Assembly (NCBI RefSeq): GCF_030272615.1
Contig: NC_081407.1
Location: 150,661,744-150,725,743 of the forward strand
From: Cryptomeria japonica
Lineage: Eukaryota > Streptophyta > Pinopsida > Cupressales > Cupressaceae
DNA length: 64,000 nucleotides
Reading direction: 5' to 3'
Shown here: piece by piece, positions 34,745-47,035 of the stretch
Layout of the letters: the number at the start of each line of letters is the position of its first letter
Numbering within the stretch: the stretch's first letter is position 1
Notes under the pieces: generated by a model
Seen by the model: only the letters and a program-made list of their open reading frames with translations
Database searches by the model: none
What the model was told of the DNA's origin: nothing
Translations under genes and position numbers: made by a program

Positions 34745-36330
34745 ATGCCTCTCCCACTCCTCGCCAACAACTCTTCCGCCTTTCTCAATTTGTACACTGT
34801 TGTCGGTGCCTCTGGTTCGACGGTGGTTTCTGCTCCTACGGTGTTATCTGTTGTGGATGTTTATGGTGTTCTCTCACCTTCTGACTTCCCCCCTTCCTCG
34901 CGTGGGGGTTTATGCTCCTATGATTCACGGTCGGTTTGATGCTACTGCTGTTGTTTGGTCTGATGCTCCTCAAGTGGTTGTTGTTGCGGCTCCCAATGTT
35001 CCCCATGGGGATTTGCCTGGTGCAATACCCATGCCCCCTGGTTCTTCGGCTGTGGGTCCTCTTGTTGCCGACCCTTTGGCTTCTGGGGATGTGGCTTTGC
35101 CGACTGCTACTGATACATTTGGTTCTTTGCCCAAACCTACTAGGAAGCATAGCTTTGCTCACGTGGCCAGATCTTTTGCCCAATCCTCGAAGGAGGCACG
35201 TCTTCTTTCCTGTGCCAAATCCTCCCTTGTGGTGGTTTGTGTACAGGATGTCGTGGACAACATTGGGTTCTACCAACGTTGTGGTCTTGTTTGCAGATTC
35301 TCTAGGCTCTGGCCTTCTCTACCGGACCTTCATCGTTGGGTAAGTGACTCTTGGCGACCTTTGGTTGCTTTCAATATTGAGCTTTTCCCTTGTGCTAAAG
35401 GCATTTTTGTCGCTTCCTTCACATCTTCCGTTTATCGAGATTTTTTCTTGGGCATGATGTGGGCTTGCGAAGTGCACTCCGTCTTTGTGAAGCCTTGGAC
35501 AACTTCTTTTAACCCTCTCATTGAACCACCTAATGTGTGTTCAATTTGGGTCTGGCTCATCAATCTCCCTCTTCAATTTTGGGAGCACTCTTGTTATGAG
35601 GCTATCGGTAACTCTATTGGTTGTTTCCTAAAGGTCGATGAAGCTATGTCCTCAATGGACCACACTACCTTTGCTCGCATTCTTGTGGACATTGGCATCT
35701 CTCCTCTCTCGACATATGTGGTTCTTATGGTGGGGGATAGGCCTTGGTCACAACTGCTGGATCTTTTAGGCCTCCCCTTTCGCTGCAAGAGATGCTTCTC
35801 TATGGGTCATCTTGCTTTAGACTGCTCTATTTCACGCCACCAAGGTGTTCCTACTTGGTGGAAGAATGCTAGTGTTGATCACTTAACAATCAATGCCCTT
35901 GACTCTGTGTCTGTTGGCTCCTCTTATGAGGATGATGTCGATGTTGTGCCCCTCACGACTACTGATGCTCCCGTTGCTCCTTTTGTGGCCTCATCTCTTG
36001 AGGTCCCCACTTTTGCTTCTCTTGTTCTGCAGCCATGATCCCCTGTTGCTGGATCTGCTTCTGCTGTTGTTGTTTTGCCACAACCTGTTGCTTGTCTACA
36101 CCAACCTCCTGTTGTTTTGTTGCAATAGCATGTTGACACTATTGTTTGTAACCCTGCGGTGTCCCTTTCGGTTGATCTCTCTTTTGATGGACCTAGTGAC
36201 AACATTAGCTGGACTATGGTTGCTCGCGAGTGGAAGGGGAAGTCTTGTCCCCTGCCCCAAACCCCCCTCATTGGGGTTTGGGTGGCTTTCCCCCCCCTTG
36301 AGTGGGGTCTTTTTTGTTCTCCGGTTGGAT
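34745..36330 (+). pseudogene. LINE ORF1-like protein (DUF4283 and CCHC zinc knuckle)
   Basis: First ATG 15 bases inside the LINE. The frame shifts near 34890 and then stays open to 36038. An Ala/Pro/Val-rich N-terminal part leads to KHSFAHVARSF. A DUF4283-type RNA-binding-like domain covers about 35260-35700 (SWRPLVAFNIELFPCAKGIF ... FARILVDIGI). The zinc knuckle CKRCFSMGHLALDC is at about 35784-35826. After the stop at 36038 the same frame remains alignable to about 36330 (NISWTMVAREWKGK), so the original ORF1 was longer. This domain pair is typical of plant L1-like ORF1. It probably binds element RNA. Confidence 0.7.
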
Positions 36331-36420
36331 AGGATTCCTTGCCTATCTGACTGTGTTTGTTTCTTACTGTTTATGGGCTCTTGTTCTTTTTGCCAACATC
36401 ATCTCTCTTGATGTTGCTTG

Positions 36421-37812
36421 TGTTGGCATGATTGGCATAACCGATGCAGATGAAGAATGATGACTGAACCGATTATAAGACTATTTGTGATGACATTGTG
36501 ATGAAGAGATTGAGATTGCATGATGGATGACTTTGATTAGTCATTTGTGTTGTCATTGATGGCAACTAATGTTTATTCATGTCTATTGATGTTTACTTAT
36601 GTTGTATTGTGTCATCTAAATATTTTTGGTCTACTGGAAAGAGCATACCAGTAAAGAATTAAGAAACTGCGAATTAGGACCTTAACCGGTAAACGAGGGA
36701 ATATTTTGATTGTATCTGGCGGTTGGTGATGATTAGGGCTTTGTGGTTTTGAATGCGATTTTTTATCATTGGAACATGTATATGACTAGAACCCTGTCAT
36801 GTTGTGACAACCAGAAGTTATGTTTATAATTTCTGTTGAGTTTTTGTCAGGGTTTAAGAAGGGTTTAGAATTCTTTACCGATAATGATTTTTGGTTTGGC
36901 GGTGATCTACATCAAGTTCACATGTTGGTGATGATGTGGCACAACCCACGTGAAGTGTTTGAATTATGTTTTGGCGCGATCAAGACGAAATTTCTTGGGA
37001 ATATGCAAAGTGCTTAGTGGAATGTGCTAAGGGTTTGTCTTTGTATCAGATCGAGTTGTTGTGATGAGTTACGATCACTCAATGGTTGATATTGATTTGT
37101 AATTGATTGTAATGATCCATATTATGATTTGTAATGAGTTGTAAAGATTTGTGATGATCTATGTTGTAAGTCTTAGAGTTTTGTTGTCGACCTAGTTGTA
37201 AAAGTTATTTATGTTGGTACAGTTGATGTTTGTTGTGTCGGTGATTTTGAGAAGTGTGTGAAGCCGAACCAGAGTGTGAGAAGATCTACCAGAGTGTTGC
37301 AGAATTAGAGCTTAATTGGATCCGATCAAGCAAGCAGTTGAGTGCTATACACATATCATTCATTGTTGTTCTCTAACAGTTGAAGCAGATTAAATCCCTT
37401 AACCGGGTAAGTCTTGACAGGCCTCACATTGTAAATCCCCTAACAAGGTGACTCAACATCTGAGTTCTAAATCCTCTTGCGAGGTTGATCCTAACAGATC
37501 AAAGCTCCTGAGAGGCCTGAGGTAAATCCCTTAACTGGGTGACTCCTAATAGGGCATCTTTATAAGCTCTTAACCAGGCTATGCTCCTAACAGGGCGCAT
37601 TCCGAAAAAATGCAAAATTCTTGTGGGTACCAATTGCCATCGTGGTTTTTCCCTATTTGGGTTTCTACGTGAAAATCATGGTGTTCATGTGGTGAATGTT
37701 TTTTGATGTGATGTTATGCTTTACTTTCAGTTTATGCATGGTTAATGAACACTTAATGTTAATACTAATTCACCCCCCGACTCAATATTAACCGGATCCT
37801 CTAAGATTAACA
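36421..37812 (+). repeat. 5' LTR of copia element 2
   Basis: 1,392 bases. Near its end are many short ctaacaggg / aaccgggtaa motifs and the common plant copia motif around ggtttttccctatttgggttt. A ~125-base segment present in the 3' LTR (about 46856-46981) is missing. Confidence 0.85.
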
Positions 37813-37814
37813 AT

Positions 37815-37826
37815 TGGTATCAGAGC
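37815..37826 (+). other. Primer-binding site of copia element 2
   Basis: TGGTATCAGAGC, two bases after the 5' LTR; complementary to initiator tRNA-Met. Confidence 0.88.
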
Positions 37827-37881
37827 ATTGGTCCTTTGTGTGTAGAAATCCTAACAGCTTGAGAGAAAGATCCTGTAAAAG

Positions 37882-39408
37882 ATGATGAAGAAGGAGGGTC
37901 CCAAGTTTACCAAGCACAACTACCGGATATGGAGTGATAGGATGAAGATCTACATTAAAGGAATGGGTTCACAGTATTGGAATCATGTGGTAACCAATTA
38001 TGTTGCTCCTACTACCAACCCCTTGACACCAGATGAACTTAAAGAACAACAAGAAAGCATTGAGGCCCTTGAAGCAATTGTAAGTACTTTGTCTGACTCT
38101 AAGTACATAGATGTTCATGGATTAGAGATTGCAAATGAGGTATGTGAGAAATTAAAATTAATTTATGGAGGAGATGAACATGTACAATTGGCAAAGGAAG
38201 AAACTTTAAGAGGCAAATTTGATGATATGAAAATGGTTGATGGTGAGAACATAGCACAATATGGTCAAAGGATTAAGGAAGTTGTAGGTGGTATAAAGAG
38301 TGTGAGAGGTAAGATTGAAGATGATACTGTTGTTAGTAAAATGCTTAGAACTCTTCTACCACAATATTCTATTAGAGTTTATGCTATTCAAGAACTGAGA
38401 TCTATTTCTAAAGATAAAGTCATTGTTGACTCTCTAATTGGAAAGTTAACTGCATTTGAGCTAAACAATTTTGATAATAGTGTTTCGAAACCTTTTGAAT
38501 ATGCTTTTAAGGCTTTTGTAACTGGTACATCTGTGAGGAAAGGAAAGGACACTTGTCATAATCATGACTGGAGGTCTAGTCATGGCACTAGCAGAGGTGA
38601 CGGTGATGAAGAAGATCATCTGATGGAACCGGAGGCATTATTGGCTAAAAGATTTCCTAGAGGTACTGGCAAGTATAAAGGTAAATTACCCTTGAAGTGT
38701 TTCTCTTGTAGTAAAATTGGACACATAGATGCTAACTGCCATAACACTGATAAGAAAGAGAAGTTTAGGAAATTCAAAGGAAAAGCCAAGAAACATTGTT
38801 ATGTTGCAGTGGATGGTGTGACTGATGATGAATCAGAAGAAGATGACAATGAGGAGATAGTGTTTGCTGTTGTGAAGGAGGATCTGATTGATGAGAAGGT
38901 ATTGGTGTCTCACATGGATAGTAGTGATGAATTGATAATAGATAGTGGTTGCTCACACCACATGACCGATGACAAAAGTAAGTTGTTATCCCTTGAAGAG
39001 TTTGATGGAGGTGTTGTAAGGTTTGATAATAACTCTACCTGCATGGTTAAAGGTAAAGGATCAATTTCATTAAATGGTAAGAGTAATGCAAATGATGTAT
39101 TTTGGGTTGATGGACTGAAACATAAGCTCTTGAGTGTTGGACAACTTAATGATAAGGGATATATACTTGAATTCAAAAGTGGAGTGTGCAGGATTCTTGG
39201 AAACAATGGAGAATTGATTGCTGCTGGAAAGCAGACTAGGGGTAATCTATTTCATCTAAATACTAATGTGAATGATTGTTTGGTGGCAAATATTGAAGAT
39301 AGCTGGTTGTGGCACAAGAGATTTTGTCATGTGAATTTTGACATTTTGATCAAAGTTAGTAAGTCAAGTATTGTGAGAGGTTTTCCCCAGCTTGCGAAAC
39401 CAGACTAA
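37882..39408 (+). pseudogene. Copia element 2 Gag, protease, pre-integrase
   Basis: Open for 508 codons from MMKKEGPKFTKHNY. A UBN2-type Gag includes IYGGDEHVQLAKEE and LRGKFDDMKMV. The zinc knuckle CFSCSKIGHIDANC is near residue 272 and the protease LIIDSGCSHHMTD near 350. Pre-integrase WLWHKRFCHVNF is near 475. The frame ends at LAKPD, where relatives continue into the CxxC half of the integrase zinc domain. That half is missing, so a small deletion with frameshift removed it. The Gag is close to that of element 4. Confidence 0.88.
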
Positions 39409-39826
39409 GAGTAAGTCTTTCTCTTCAGAGAATATTGTTGATTTGGTTCATATTGATCTTTGTGGTCCTATGAGGACTAAGAGCTATTTTGGTGATAAGT
39501 ATTTTATGATCTTTACTAATGATTTTTTCAAGATGATGTGGGTAATTTTTATAAGAGAAAAGTCTGAGGCATTCAGTAAATTTAAAGCATTTAAATATTT
39601 AGTTGAGAAAGATACCGGGAATAATCTAAAATGTTTGAGATCTGACCGGGGAGGTGAATTTACTTCTAAAGAGTTTGTTAAGTTCTGTGATGAACAGGGA
39701 ATTAAGAGGCAGATGTCAGTAGAGATTCAAGGTGAACAGAATGGGATAGCAGAGAGAATGAATAGAACAGTTATTGAAGCTGCTAGAACCATGATGATTC
39801 AAGGTGAAGTACCGAAGATGTTTTAG
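39392..39826 (+). pseudogene. Copia element 2 integrase core
   Basis: VDLVHIDLCGP (first Asp), LRSDRGGEFTS (second Asp) and GEQNGIAERMNRTV (Glu) show the full DDE triad. The segment ends at TAG after VPKMF, where relatives have Trp (PKMFWREA), a TGG to TAG change. The start shown is the frame opening after the deletion, not a real start codon. Confidence 0.85.
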
Positions 39827-39856
39827 AGAGAAATAGTTAGCATTGTTGTTTATACT

Positions 39857-40099
39857 TTGAACCAGGTTCTTGTCAAAAAAGGTAACAACAAAACACTGTA
39901 TGAATTATGGCATGAAAAGACTCCTAGTGTAAGTTATTTAAAAAAAATTGGGAGTAAATGTTTTATTATGAGAGACGACTACACTGAAAAGTTTGATGCT
40001 AAGTGTGATGAAGTTTTCTTTCTTGGTTACTCTACAAAGAGTAAGGCATTTAAGTGTTATAACAAGAGAACTAAGAAGATCATTGAGAGTCTAATGTGA
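39857..40099 (+). pseudogene. Copia element 2 integrase C-terminal part
   Basis: Same product after the TAG: TLYELWHEKTPSVSYLKKIGSKCFI ... VFFLGYSTKSKAFKCYNKRTKKI, the conserved integrase C-terminal region of copia elements. A frame change follows near 40090, and 40100-40457 is a decayed linker to the RT. Confidence 0.8.
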
Positions 40100-40457
40100 A
40101 GATAGATGAACTCTTTGGGAAATCTGGTGAGACTGGCATATCTGAGCCTGAGAAAGATGAAAAAAGACTTGTGTTTATAAAACCGGAGGTGCAGAAGGAT
40201 AATGAGCAAAATGCTGCAAAAATAGGGCTCAACCGATAAATGCAAAGAAAAATGAATAACATGAAGCACGAAACACATCACTAGAACCGGTTATTCCAAG
40301 GTATGTTAGGCTAAATCACTCTGAAGAACAAATAATTGGAGATAAAAATGTTGGTGTACAATCAAGGAGGAAAATCAGAGAAAATTCCTGTCTGATTTCT
40401 TCTATTGAGCCTAAAACAGTAAGGGAGGCATTAAAGGATGATGACTGGATTAATGCA

Positions 40458-40857
40458 ATGAATGAGGAATTGGATCAGATAGAGAAGAACAAAACATGGA
40501 CACTTGTTCCTAGACCAGAAGACAAGAAAGTGATTGGCACTAAATGGGTCTTTAGAAATAAGTTAAATGAAGAAGGCAAGGTTGTGAGAAATAAAGCAAG
40601 GTTGGTTTCCAAAGGCTATGCACAAGAAGGAGAAGATTATGGTGAAAACTTTGCATCGATGGCAAGATTGGAAGGAGTAAGAATGTTACTTGCTTATGAT
40701 GCATTTAAAGGATTTAAAGTCTATCAGATGGATGTTAAATCAACTTTTCTTAATGGCGTCCTTAAGGAAGAGATGTACATAGAACAACCAAATGGATTTC
40801 ATAAGGCATTGTATGGATTGAAGCAGACACCGAGAGAATGGTTTGAAAATTTGCAGG
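40458..40857 (+). pseudogene. Copia element 2 reverse transcriptase, N-terminal part
   Basis: [44 protein letters not shown] and [17 protein letters not shown] are RVT_2 motifs. About 14 residues usually found between EQPNGF and HKALYG are absent. It is cut at 40857 by element 4 and resumes at about 44161 with AHLIKIEFQRTSADNN. Confidence 0.85.
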
Positions 40858-41561
40858 TGATAACTCAATGATGAACAAATAGTACCAAACCGGTACTGAG
40901 AGGGGGGGGGGTGAATCAGTACAGGCAAAAACACAATCCTAAAACCGGTTTGTCAATAGACACTGTGCTTTGGCAGACAAACAGTAACACCGGTCTTAAA
41001 CAAAGTACAATTGACAAAACCCAGAATAACTGAGACAAGCATAAATTGGTTGACACTTATCTTTTCATACAATCTAATACTTCATTTCCATTTCACCCTA
41101 GTGCATGAACATGTAATCTATCATCAAAGATATATAAACAGCTAGATCAACATGATTTACCTTCAGACACAAATTACTCAAACCATCACATGAATAACAC
41201 CACACATTACACACAGATTTTTCATGTGGAAACCCAACAGGGAAAAACCACGGTGGGGATGAATACCCACAAGCTGTTTTTGAACTCTTTAGAAGTCCGC
41301 TCTGGTAGGAGCCTTGTCTGGTTAAAGACTGATACAATAGGTTCTGTTAGGAACCGATCCTATTAGGGATCGCCCGGTTAAGAGATGGCTAGAATACCCG
41401 GTTAAGGGATGGCTAGAATACCCGGTTAAGGGTTAAACCCTATTAAAGGCTACCTTGTTAGAGGATTTGAAGAACTCAATGATTTTGAGTCACCCTGTTA
41501 AAGGATTTACAAAAAGCTTGTTAAAGCTACCTGGTAAAGGGATTTTCTAACTGCTGAAATG
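40858..41561 (-). repeat. Truncated 3' LTR of element 4
   Basis: Matches the promoter-distal half of the 5' LTR at 42656-43350. It includes a homopolymer of ten G at 40902-40911 (plus strand). The junction with Gag sequence lies at about 41562. Confidence 0.8.
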
Positions 41562-42588
41562 GATTATCAAAGCGGGAGACAAGAGCCTTCTTGTCTGACA
41601 CATCTTCCTTGATAGCAACAAACACAATATCTTCATTTTCTTCATGTTCTGATTCCTCATCTGTGACACCTTCATCAACTGCCACAAAATAGTTTCTCCG
41701 GTTTCCTCCTTTGAATTTCTTGAACCTTTCCGGTTTGTCCTTGTTGTCACCATTAGGATAGTTTACAGCAATATGTCCTATCCGGTTACAAGAAAAACAT
41801 TTCAAAGGGAGCTTACCTCTGTATCTATCGGTTCCTTTAGGAAGTTTCCTAGCAAGAAGAGCTTCAAATGCCATCAGAATCTCCTCATCATCCATTTCTC
41901 TGCTCTGTCTTGCTTCACCACTAGTGCTAGCTTCTTTTCCTTTTTTGGATGGTACAACAGAAGCTTTAAAAGTTGATTCAGTCTTTTGAACACTGCCATC
42001 AAAACTACTTAGCTCATAGGCTGTCAACTTTGCAATGGTGGAGTCTAGGGATACCTTAGTCTTGTCTATTGATCTCAACTCCTGAATAGCAGCAACTCTT
42101 ATTGCATAGACCAGTAATAAGGATCTCAGAACTTTGCTTACCACAGTGGAATCTTCCATTTTACCACCTACACTCTTGATATCTCCGACAACAGTTTTGA
42201 TTCTTATTCCATACTGTTGAATGGTCTCACCTTCAACCATCCGCATGTCTTCAAACTTCCCTCTAAGGCTTTCTTCCTTAGCTTGTTTTACATGCTCATC
42301 ACCACCATAAATATTTTTGAGAGTATCCCATACTTCTTTGGGATTTATTTTATCTTGGACATCAATAAACTCAATGTCAAATAAACTACTAATTAGGGCT
42401 TCCATGACTTGCCCATTCTCCTGCATCTCTCTCTTTTGGTCATCGGTGAGAGTACCGGTAGGGGCAATATAAGCATTCTCAACATAGCTCTAGTGTTGAG
42501 CACCCATGCTTCTAATGTATATCTTCATTCTATCTTTCCATATACTGAAATTATCTCTGTTGAACTTTGGACCTTCCCTCTACATCAT
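41562..42588 (-). pseudogene. Element 4 Gag
   Basis: ATG at 42588, but the third codon and a Trp position are stops (TAG); from 42426 the frame is open. IYGGDEHVKQAKEESLRGKF and the incomplete zinc knuckle CFSCNRIGHIAVNY (last Cys changed to Tyr) are clear. The coding ends at VSRFDN, just before where the protease should start. After that the frame reads the LTR. It is closely related to the Gag of copia element 2. Confidence 0.85.
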
Positions 42589-42641
42589 TAGATTGGGATC
42601 TTTTCCTCAAGCGGTTAAGCTTATAAGAGGACCTGGAGGAT

Positions 42642-42653
42642 GCTCTGATACCA
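42642..42653 (-). other. Primer-binding site of element 4
   Basis: Minus-strand TGGTATCAGAGC, two bases inside the 5' LTR end. Confidence 0.88.
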
Positions 42654-42655
42654 AT

Positions 42656-44157
42656 TGATAACTCAATGTTGAACGGATAGTACCAAACCGGTACTGAGAG
42701 GGGGGGGGGGGGGGTGAATCAGTACAGGCAAAAACACAATCCTAAAACCGGTTTGTCAGCAGACACTGTGCTTTGGCAGACAAACAGTAACATCGGTCTT
42801 AAACAGAGTACAACCGACAAAACCCAACATAACTTAGACAAGCATAAACTGGTTGACACTTATCTTTTCATACAATCTAATACTTCATTTCTATTTCACC
42901 CTAGTGCATGAACAGGTAATCTATCATCAAAGATATATAAACAGCTAGATCAACATGATTTACCTTCAGACACAAATCACTCAAACCATCACATGAATAA
43001 CACCACACATGACACACAAATTTTTCATGTGGAAACCCAACTGGGAAAAACCATGGTGGGGATGAATACCCACAAGCTGTTTTGAACTCTTTAGAAGTCC
43101 ACTCTGTTAGGAGCCTTGTCCGGTTAAAGACTGATACAATAGGTTCTATTAGGAACCGATCCTGTTAGGGATCACCCGGTTAAGGGATGGCTAGAGTACC
43201 CAGTTAAGGGTTAAATTCTGTTAAAGGTTACGTTGTTAGAGGATTTCCAGAACTCAATGGTTTTGAGTCACCCTGTTAAAGGATTTACAGTAAGCCGATT
43301 AAAGATACCCCGTTAAGGGATTTCCCAACTGTTGAAGTGGTTAGAGACCAACAGGTATTACAATGATTTGGTAACAACACTCAATGTCAATGCAGCTCCG
43401 CTTTAGCTCCTCTTCACCTTCTGCACTTACACTCTGCAGGTATCACTTCTCTCTTTTGGTCTGGCAAGAATCACGTATCCCTTCACTTGGATGCACACAC
43501 AACTTTTGCCAACAACCTCAGAAAGAAACACAACATCTACCTTATAGGAAATAGATAGGTCGGTAGCATAAACCCTAAACCCTAAACCTATTAGGTTAAG
43601 CAATTCAAACGGTTCAATCCTGACCGTTGAGCACATTGCATTAAATGCAACAGTCTTGAACCAATCTCAAGATGTTCTCCATCGTTTGTTTTCCACCGCT
43701 TTCATGGTGGTTGATAACCCATCACGTGTTTTCACCGTTTACAGACTTCGCACATTCTCGAGGTAGATAGGCACACTCTCCTTCATGCAAGATCCTTCAC
43801 ACGCACAAGGCTGACGTGGCAACATGATCTGTTCTTCGTTATAATGCTAACTCATCACACAAAGTCACCGATTGAGTCACACAGGCTTGAGGCACTTCAA
43901 TCGGAAACCCTGAAGTTGAGACTACCAACCGGTAGTGATACAAAGCTTCCATGTACCGGTTCCCATAACCACATGTCGGTTCACCTTAAACAAACACACC
44001 GCTTCACTTTGGCACATATACCGATTCACAATGTTATACCGGTTCTCACATATACCGGTTCTTGGTATCATACCGGTTCTCTCTTCTTCAGTATATTGAC
44101 ATCAATGACAACATACAATGTCATCATGTCCTCATACTGGTTCACATAATGCCAACA
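42656..44157 (-). repeat. 5' LTR of element 4
   Basis: 1,502 bases. It contains a run of 15 G (42700-42714, plus strand) and a telomere-type stretch, two and a half units of aaaccct, at 43570-43590. Confidence 0.85.
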
Positions 44158-44160
44158 ACA

Positions 44161-44581
44161 TGCACACCTGATCAAGATAGAATTCCAGCGTACCAGTGCG
44201 GACAATAACATATATCTAAAGACTAATGAAGATAAAGTATCGATAGCTGAAGTATTTGTGGATGACTTAATTTTTTGTGGTAATGATGATTTATGCATGG
44301 ATTTTGCTAAGGAGATCAAGAAAGAATTTGAGATGTCTCTTATTGGTGAAATCAAATTTTTCATTGGGTTGCAGGTCCAACAATTGGATGGTGGAATATT
44401 TATCTGTCAGAGTAAGTTTTTTAAACATGTGTTGAAAACATTTGGTATGGAGGATTGTAAACCTGTTGGTAGTCCGATGGTTACAGGCTGCAAGTTGTCT
44501 AAACAAGATGATTCACCATCTATTGATGAGAAAGAATACAGGTCTGTGATTGGTAAATTGCATTATGTTGTTCATAGCTGA
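44161..44581 (+). pseudogene. Copia element 2 reverse transcriptase, C-terminal part
   Basis: Resumes the RT after element 4: AHLIKIEFQRTSADNN, VFVDDLIFCGND (the catalytic YVDD-type box), EMSLIGEIKFFIGLQV and KYCKPVGSPM-like text. It ends at TGA after HYVVHS, where relatives have Arg before PDIAH, a CGA to TGA change. Confidence 0.87.
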
Positions 44582-45209
44582 CCTGATATTGCACATGTTG
44601 TTGGATTGGTTGCTAGATTTCAAAAGGATCTCAAGGAGACTCACTTGGTAGCGGTGAAAAGGATATTCTGGTACCTGAGAGGCACATCAGATTATGGCTT
44701 ATGGTATCCTTACAAAGGAGATTTTTCTTTGAATGTGTTTACTAATGCTGATTGGGAAGGCAATGTTGATGACCGAAAAAGCACTATCGGTGGAGCTTTT
44801 CTTCTTGAAGGCAGATTGGTTGCTTGGACAAGTAAGAAGCAAACTTGTGTTTCTCAGTCAATAGCAGAGGCAGAGCATGTTGCAGCATCAATGAATTGCA
44901 CGCAGGCAATCTGGATGAGACATGTGCTTGAAGGATTCAAATTTGATATGTCTGAACCGATCACTATTTACTATGACAATACTAATGCAATTAATATTTC
45001 AAAAAAATCCCATGTTACATGCAACAACAAAGCACATAGAATTGAAAGATCATTTTCTAAGGGAAAGAGTACATGAAAAACAAGTCAGAATGGAGTATGT
45101 GACAAGCAAAGAGCAGCTAGCAGGCATTTTCACTAAACCATTGCCGAAGATAACCTTTGAGTATCTAGGAGGTAAGTTAGGGGTCAAACTTGTACATAAG
45201 AAGAACTAG
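44582..45209 (+). pseudogene. Copia element 2 RNase H and C-terminus
   Basis: PDIAHVVGLVARF, VFTNADWEGNVDDRKS, SQSIAEAEHVAAS and YYDNTNAINISKK are RNase H motifs. A frameshift near 45050 moves to the last frame (VRMEYVTSKEQLAGIFTKPLP), which stops at 45209. Confidence 0.87.
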
Positions 45210-45557
45210 GATGCAGGAGATGCATCAATCCAGTGGGCTTAATGACTATTTTTTACTTTGGATTGATGAGATGCAGGCTACTCCGCAGGGGGAGCAACTT
45301 AGATGAGTTTTTAGACATGTTGAAGACAACAACAACAGATTTGATGAACGGTGATGCTTATGTACCTTTGGCATTGTTGTCAAAGGGGGAGAATAAATAT
45401 GATCAGTCATGGGCGAAGGAATGAAGATAAAGTGTAATTGGCAGATGACCGACAAATGAGGTGCAACTGAGAAGAAAAGAGTTGCAGAGAAGGTCCCAGA
45501 ACAGAGCATAGCAGTATGAGTTGAGTTCGTTGATGTTTAGTGTTGCCATCAATGCCA
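45210..45557 (+). other. Copia element 2 3' internal non-coding region
   Basis: Contains a second purine-rich copy (caaagggggagaa, about 45382-45394) of the polypurine tract, a feature seen in some plant copia elements. No other gene. Confidence 0.5.
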
Positions 45558-45568
45558 AAGGGGGAGAT
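45558..45568 (+). other. Polypurine tract of copia element 2
   Basis: AAGGGGGAGAT immediately before the 3' LTR. Confidence 0.8.
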
Positions 45569-47035
45569 TGTTGGCATGATTGGCATAACTGATGCAGATG
45601 GAGAATGATGATTGAATCGGTTAAAAGATTGTTTGTGATGACATTGTGATGAAGAGATTGAGATTGCATGATGGATGACTTTGATCAGTTATTTGTGTTG
45701 TCGTTGATGGCAACTAATGTTTATTCATGTCTACTGATGTTTACTTATGCTTTATTGTGTCATCTAAATATTTTTGGTCTACCAAAATGAGCTTACCGGT
45801 AAAGAATTAAGAAACTGGGAATTAGGACCTTAACCGGTAAACGAGGAAATATTTTGATTGTATTTGGTCTATCATTGTAACATGTATCTGAACGGAACTG
45901 CGTCATGTTGTGACAACCGAAAGTTATGTTTATAATTTCTGTTGAGTTTTTACCAAGGTTTAAGAAGGGTTTAAGGACCGGTAATGATTTTTGGTTTGGT
46001 GGTGATCTACATCAAGTACACATGTTGGTGATGACATGGCACAACCCACGTGAAGTGTTTGAATTATGTTTTGGCGCTATCAAAATAGAATTTCTTCGGA
46101 ATATGTAAAGTGCTTAGCGGAATTTGTTAAGGGTTTGACTTTGTATCGGATCGAGTTGTTGTGATGACTTACGATCACTCAACAATTGATATTGATTTGT
46201 AATTGATTTTAATGATCCATGTTATGATCTGTAATGAGTTGTAAAGATCTGTGATGATCTATGTTGTAAGTCTTAGGGTTTTGTTGCCGACCTAGTTGTA
46301 AAAGTTATTTATGTCGGTAGAGTTGATGTTTGTGGTGTCGGTGATTTTGAGAAGTGTGTGAAGCCAAACCAGAGTGTTGTAGACTTAGAGCTTAATTGGA
46401 TCTGATCGAGCAAACAATTGAGTGCTATACACAGATCATTCATTGTTCTTTCCTAACAATTATAGCAGATAAAATCCCTTAACCGGGTAGGTCATGACAT
46501 GCCTCACTTTGTAAATCCCCTAATAGGGTGACTCAACATCTGAGTTCTAAATCCTCTTGCGAGGTTGATCCTAACAGATCAAAGCTCCTAACAGGGCTGA
46601 GGTAAATCCCTTAACCAAATGACTCCTAATAGTGTTTGCTCCTAACACGACATCTTTGTAAGCTCTTAACCGGGCTAGGCTCCTAACAGGGTGCATTCCA
46701 AAAGAGTGCAAAGTTCTTGTGGGTACCAATTCCCACCCTGGTTTTTCCCTATTTGGGTTTCCACGTGAAAATCATGGTGTTCATGTGGTGAATCTTTTTG
46801 ATGTGATGTTATGCTTTACTTTCAGTTTATGCATGGTTAATGAACACTTAATGTGTATAATTGATATATCAGTTTAGCAAATGTTTATCAACAGATATCG
46901 GTACTGGTAAATGACTCTAGTGTTCATCTATGTTTTATTTGATGAAAATTTTATGAGTAAGTTTCTGATTTCAAATTATTCGTAATACTGATTCACCCCC
47001 ACTCTCAGTATTAACCGGATCCTCTAAGATTAACA
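45569..47035 (+). repeat. 3' LTR of copia element 2
   Basis: 1,467 bases. Same ends as the 5' LTR; retains a ~125-base segment (about 46856-46981) deleted from the 5' LTR. Confidence 0.85.

Larger units (their letters stand above)
40858..44157 (-). mobile_element. Copia element 4, deletion derivative inside copia element 2 RT
   Basis: The minus strand holds an intact 5' LTR (42656-44157), primer site and Gag. It then jumps directly into a truncated 3' LTR (40858 to about 41561), with all of pol and about half of the 3' LTR missing. LTR ends TGTTGGCATTATGTGAACC and GAGTTATCA match the solo LTR at 56692-58288. Left and right flanking 5-mers (gcagg, acatg) do not match, so some flank change or rearrangement has occurred. 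Confidence 0.82.
36421..47035 (+). mobile_element. Ty1/copia element 2, broken, hosts element 4
   Basis: LTRs at 36421-37812 and 45569-47035 both begin TGTTGGCATGATTGGCATAAC and end GATTAACA. The flanking 5-mers gcttg (36416-36420) and acttg (47036-47040) match at four of five positions. A primer site and polypurine tract are present. Coding order is Gag, protease, integrase, RT, RNase H on the plus strand, with several stops and frameshifts. A 3.3-kb insertion interrupts the RT. LTR differences (a ~125-base segment only in the 3' copy, a ~50-base segment only in the 5' copy) show it is older than copia element 1. Confidence 0.88.

Noticed and set aside
35893-36411. Leu-rich plus-strand frame of 172 codons
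   Set aside because: A shifted reading of the LINE ORF1 C-terminal part; the true frame carries the zinc knuckle and its continuation.
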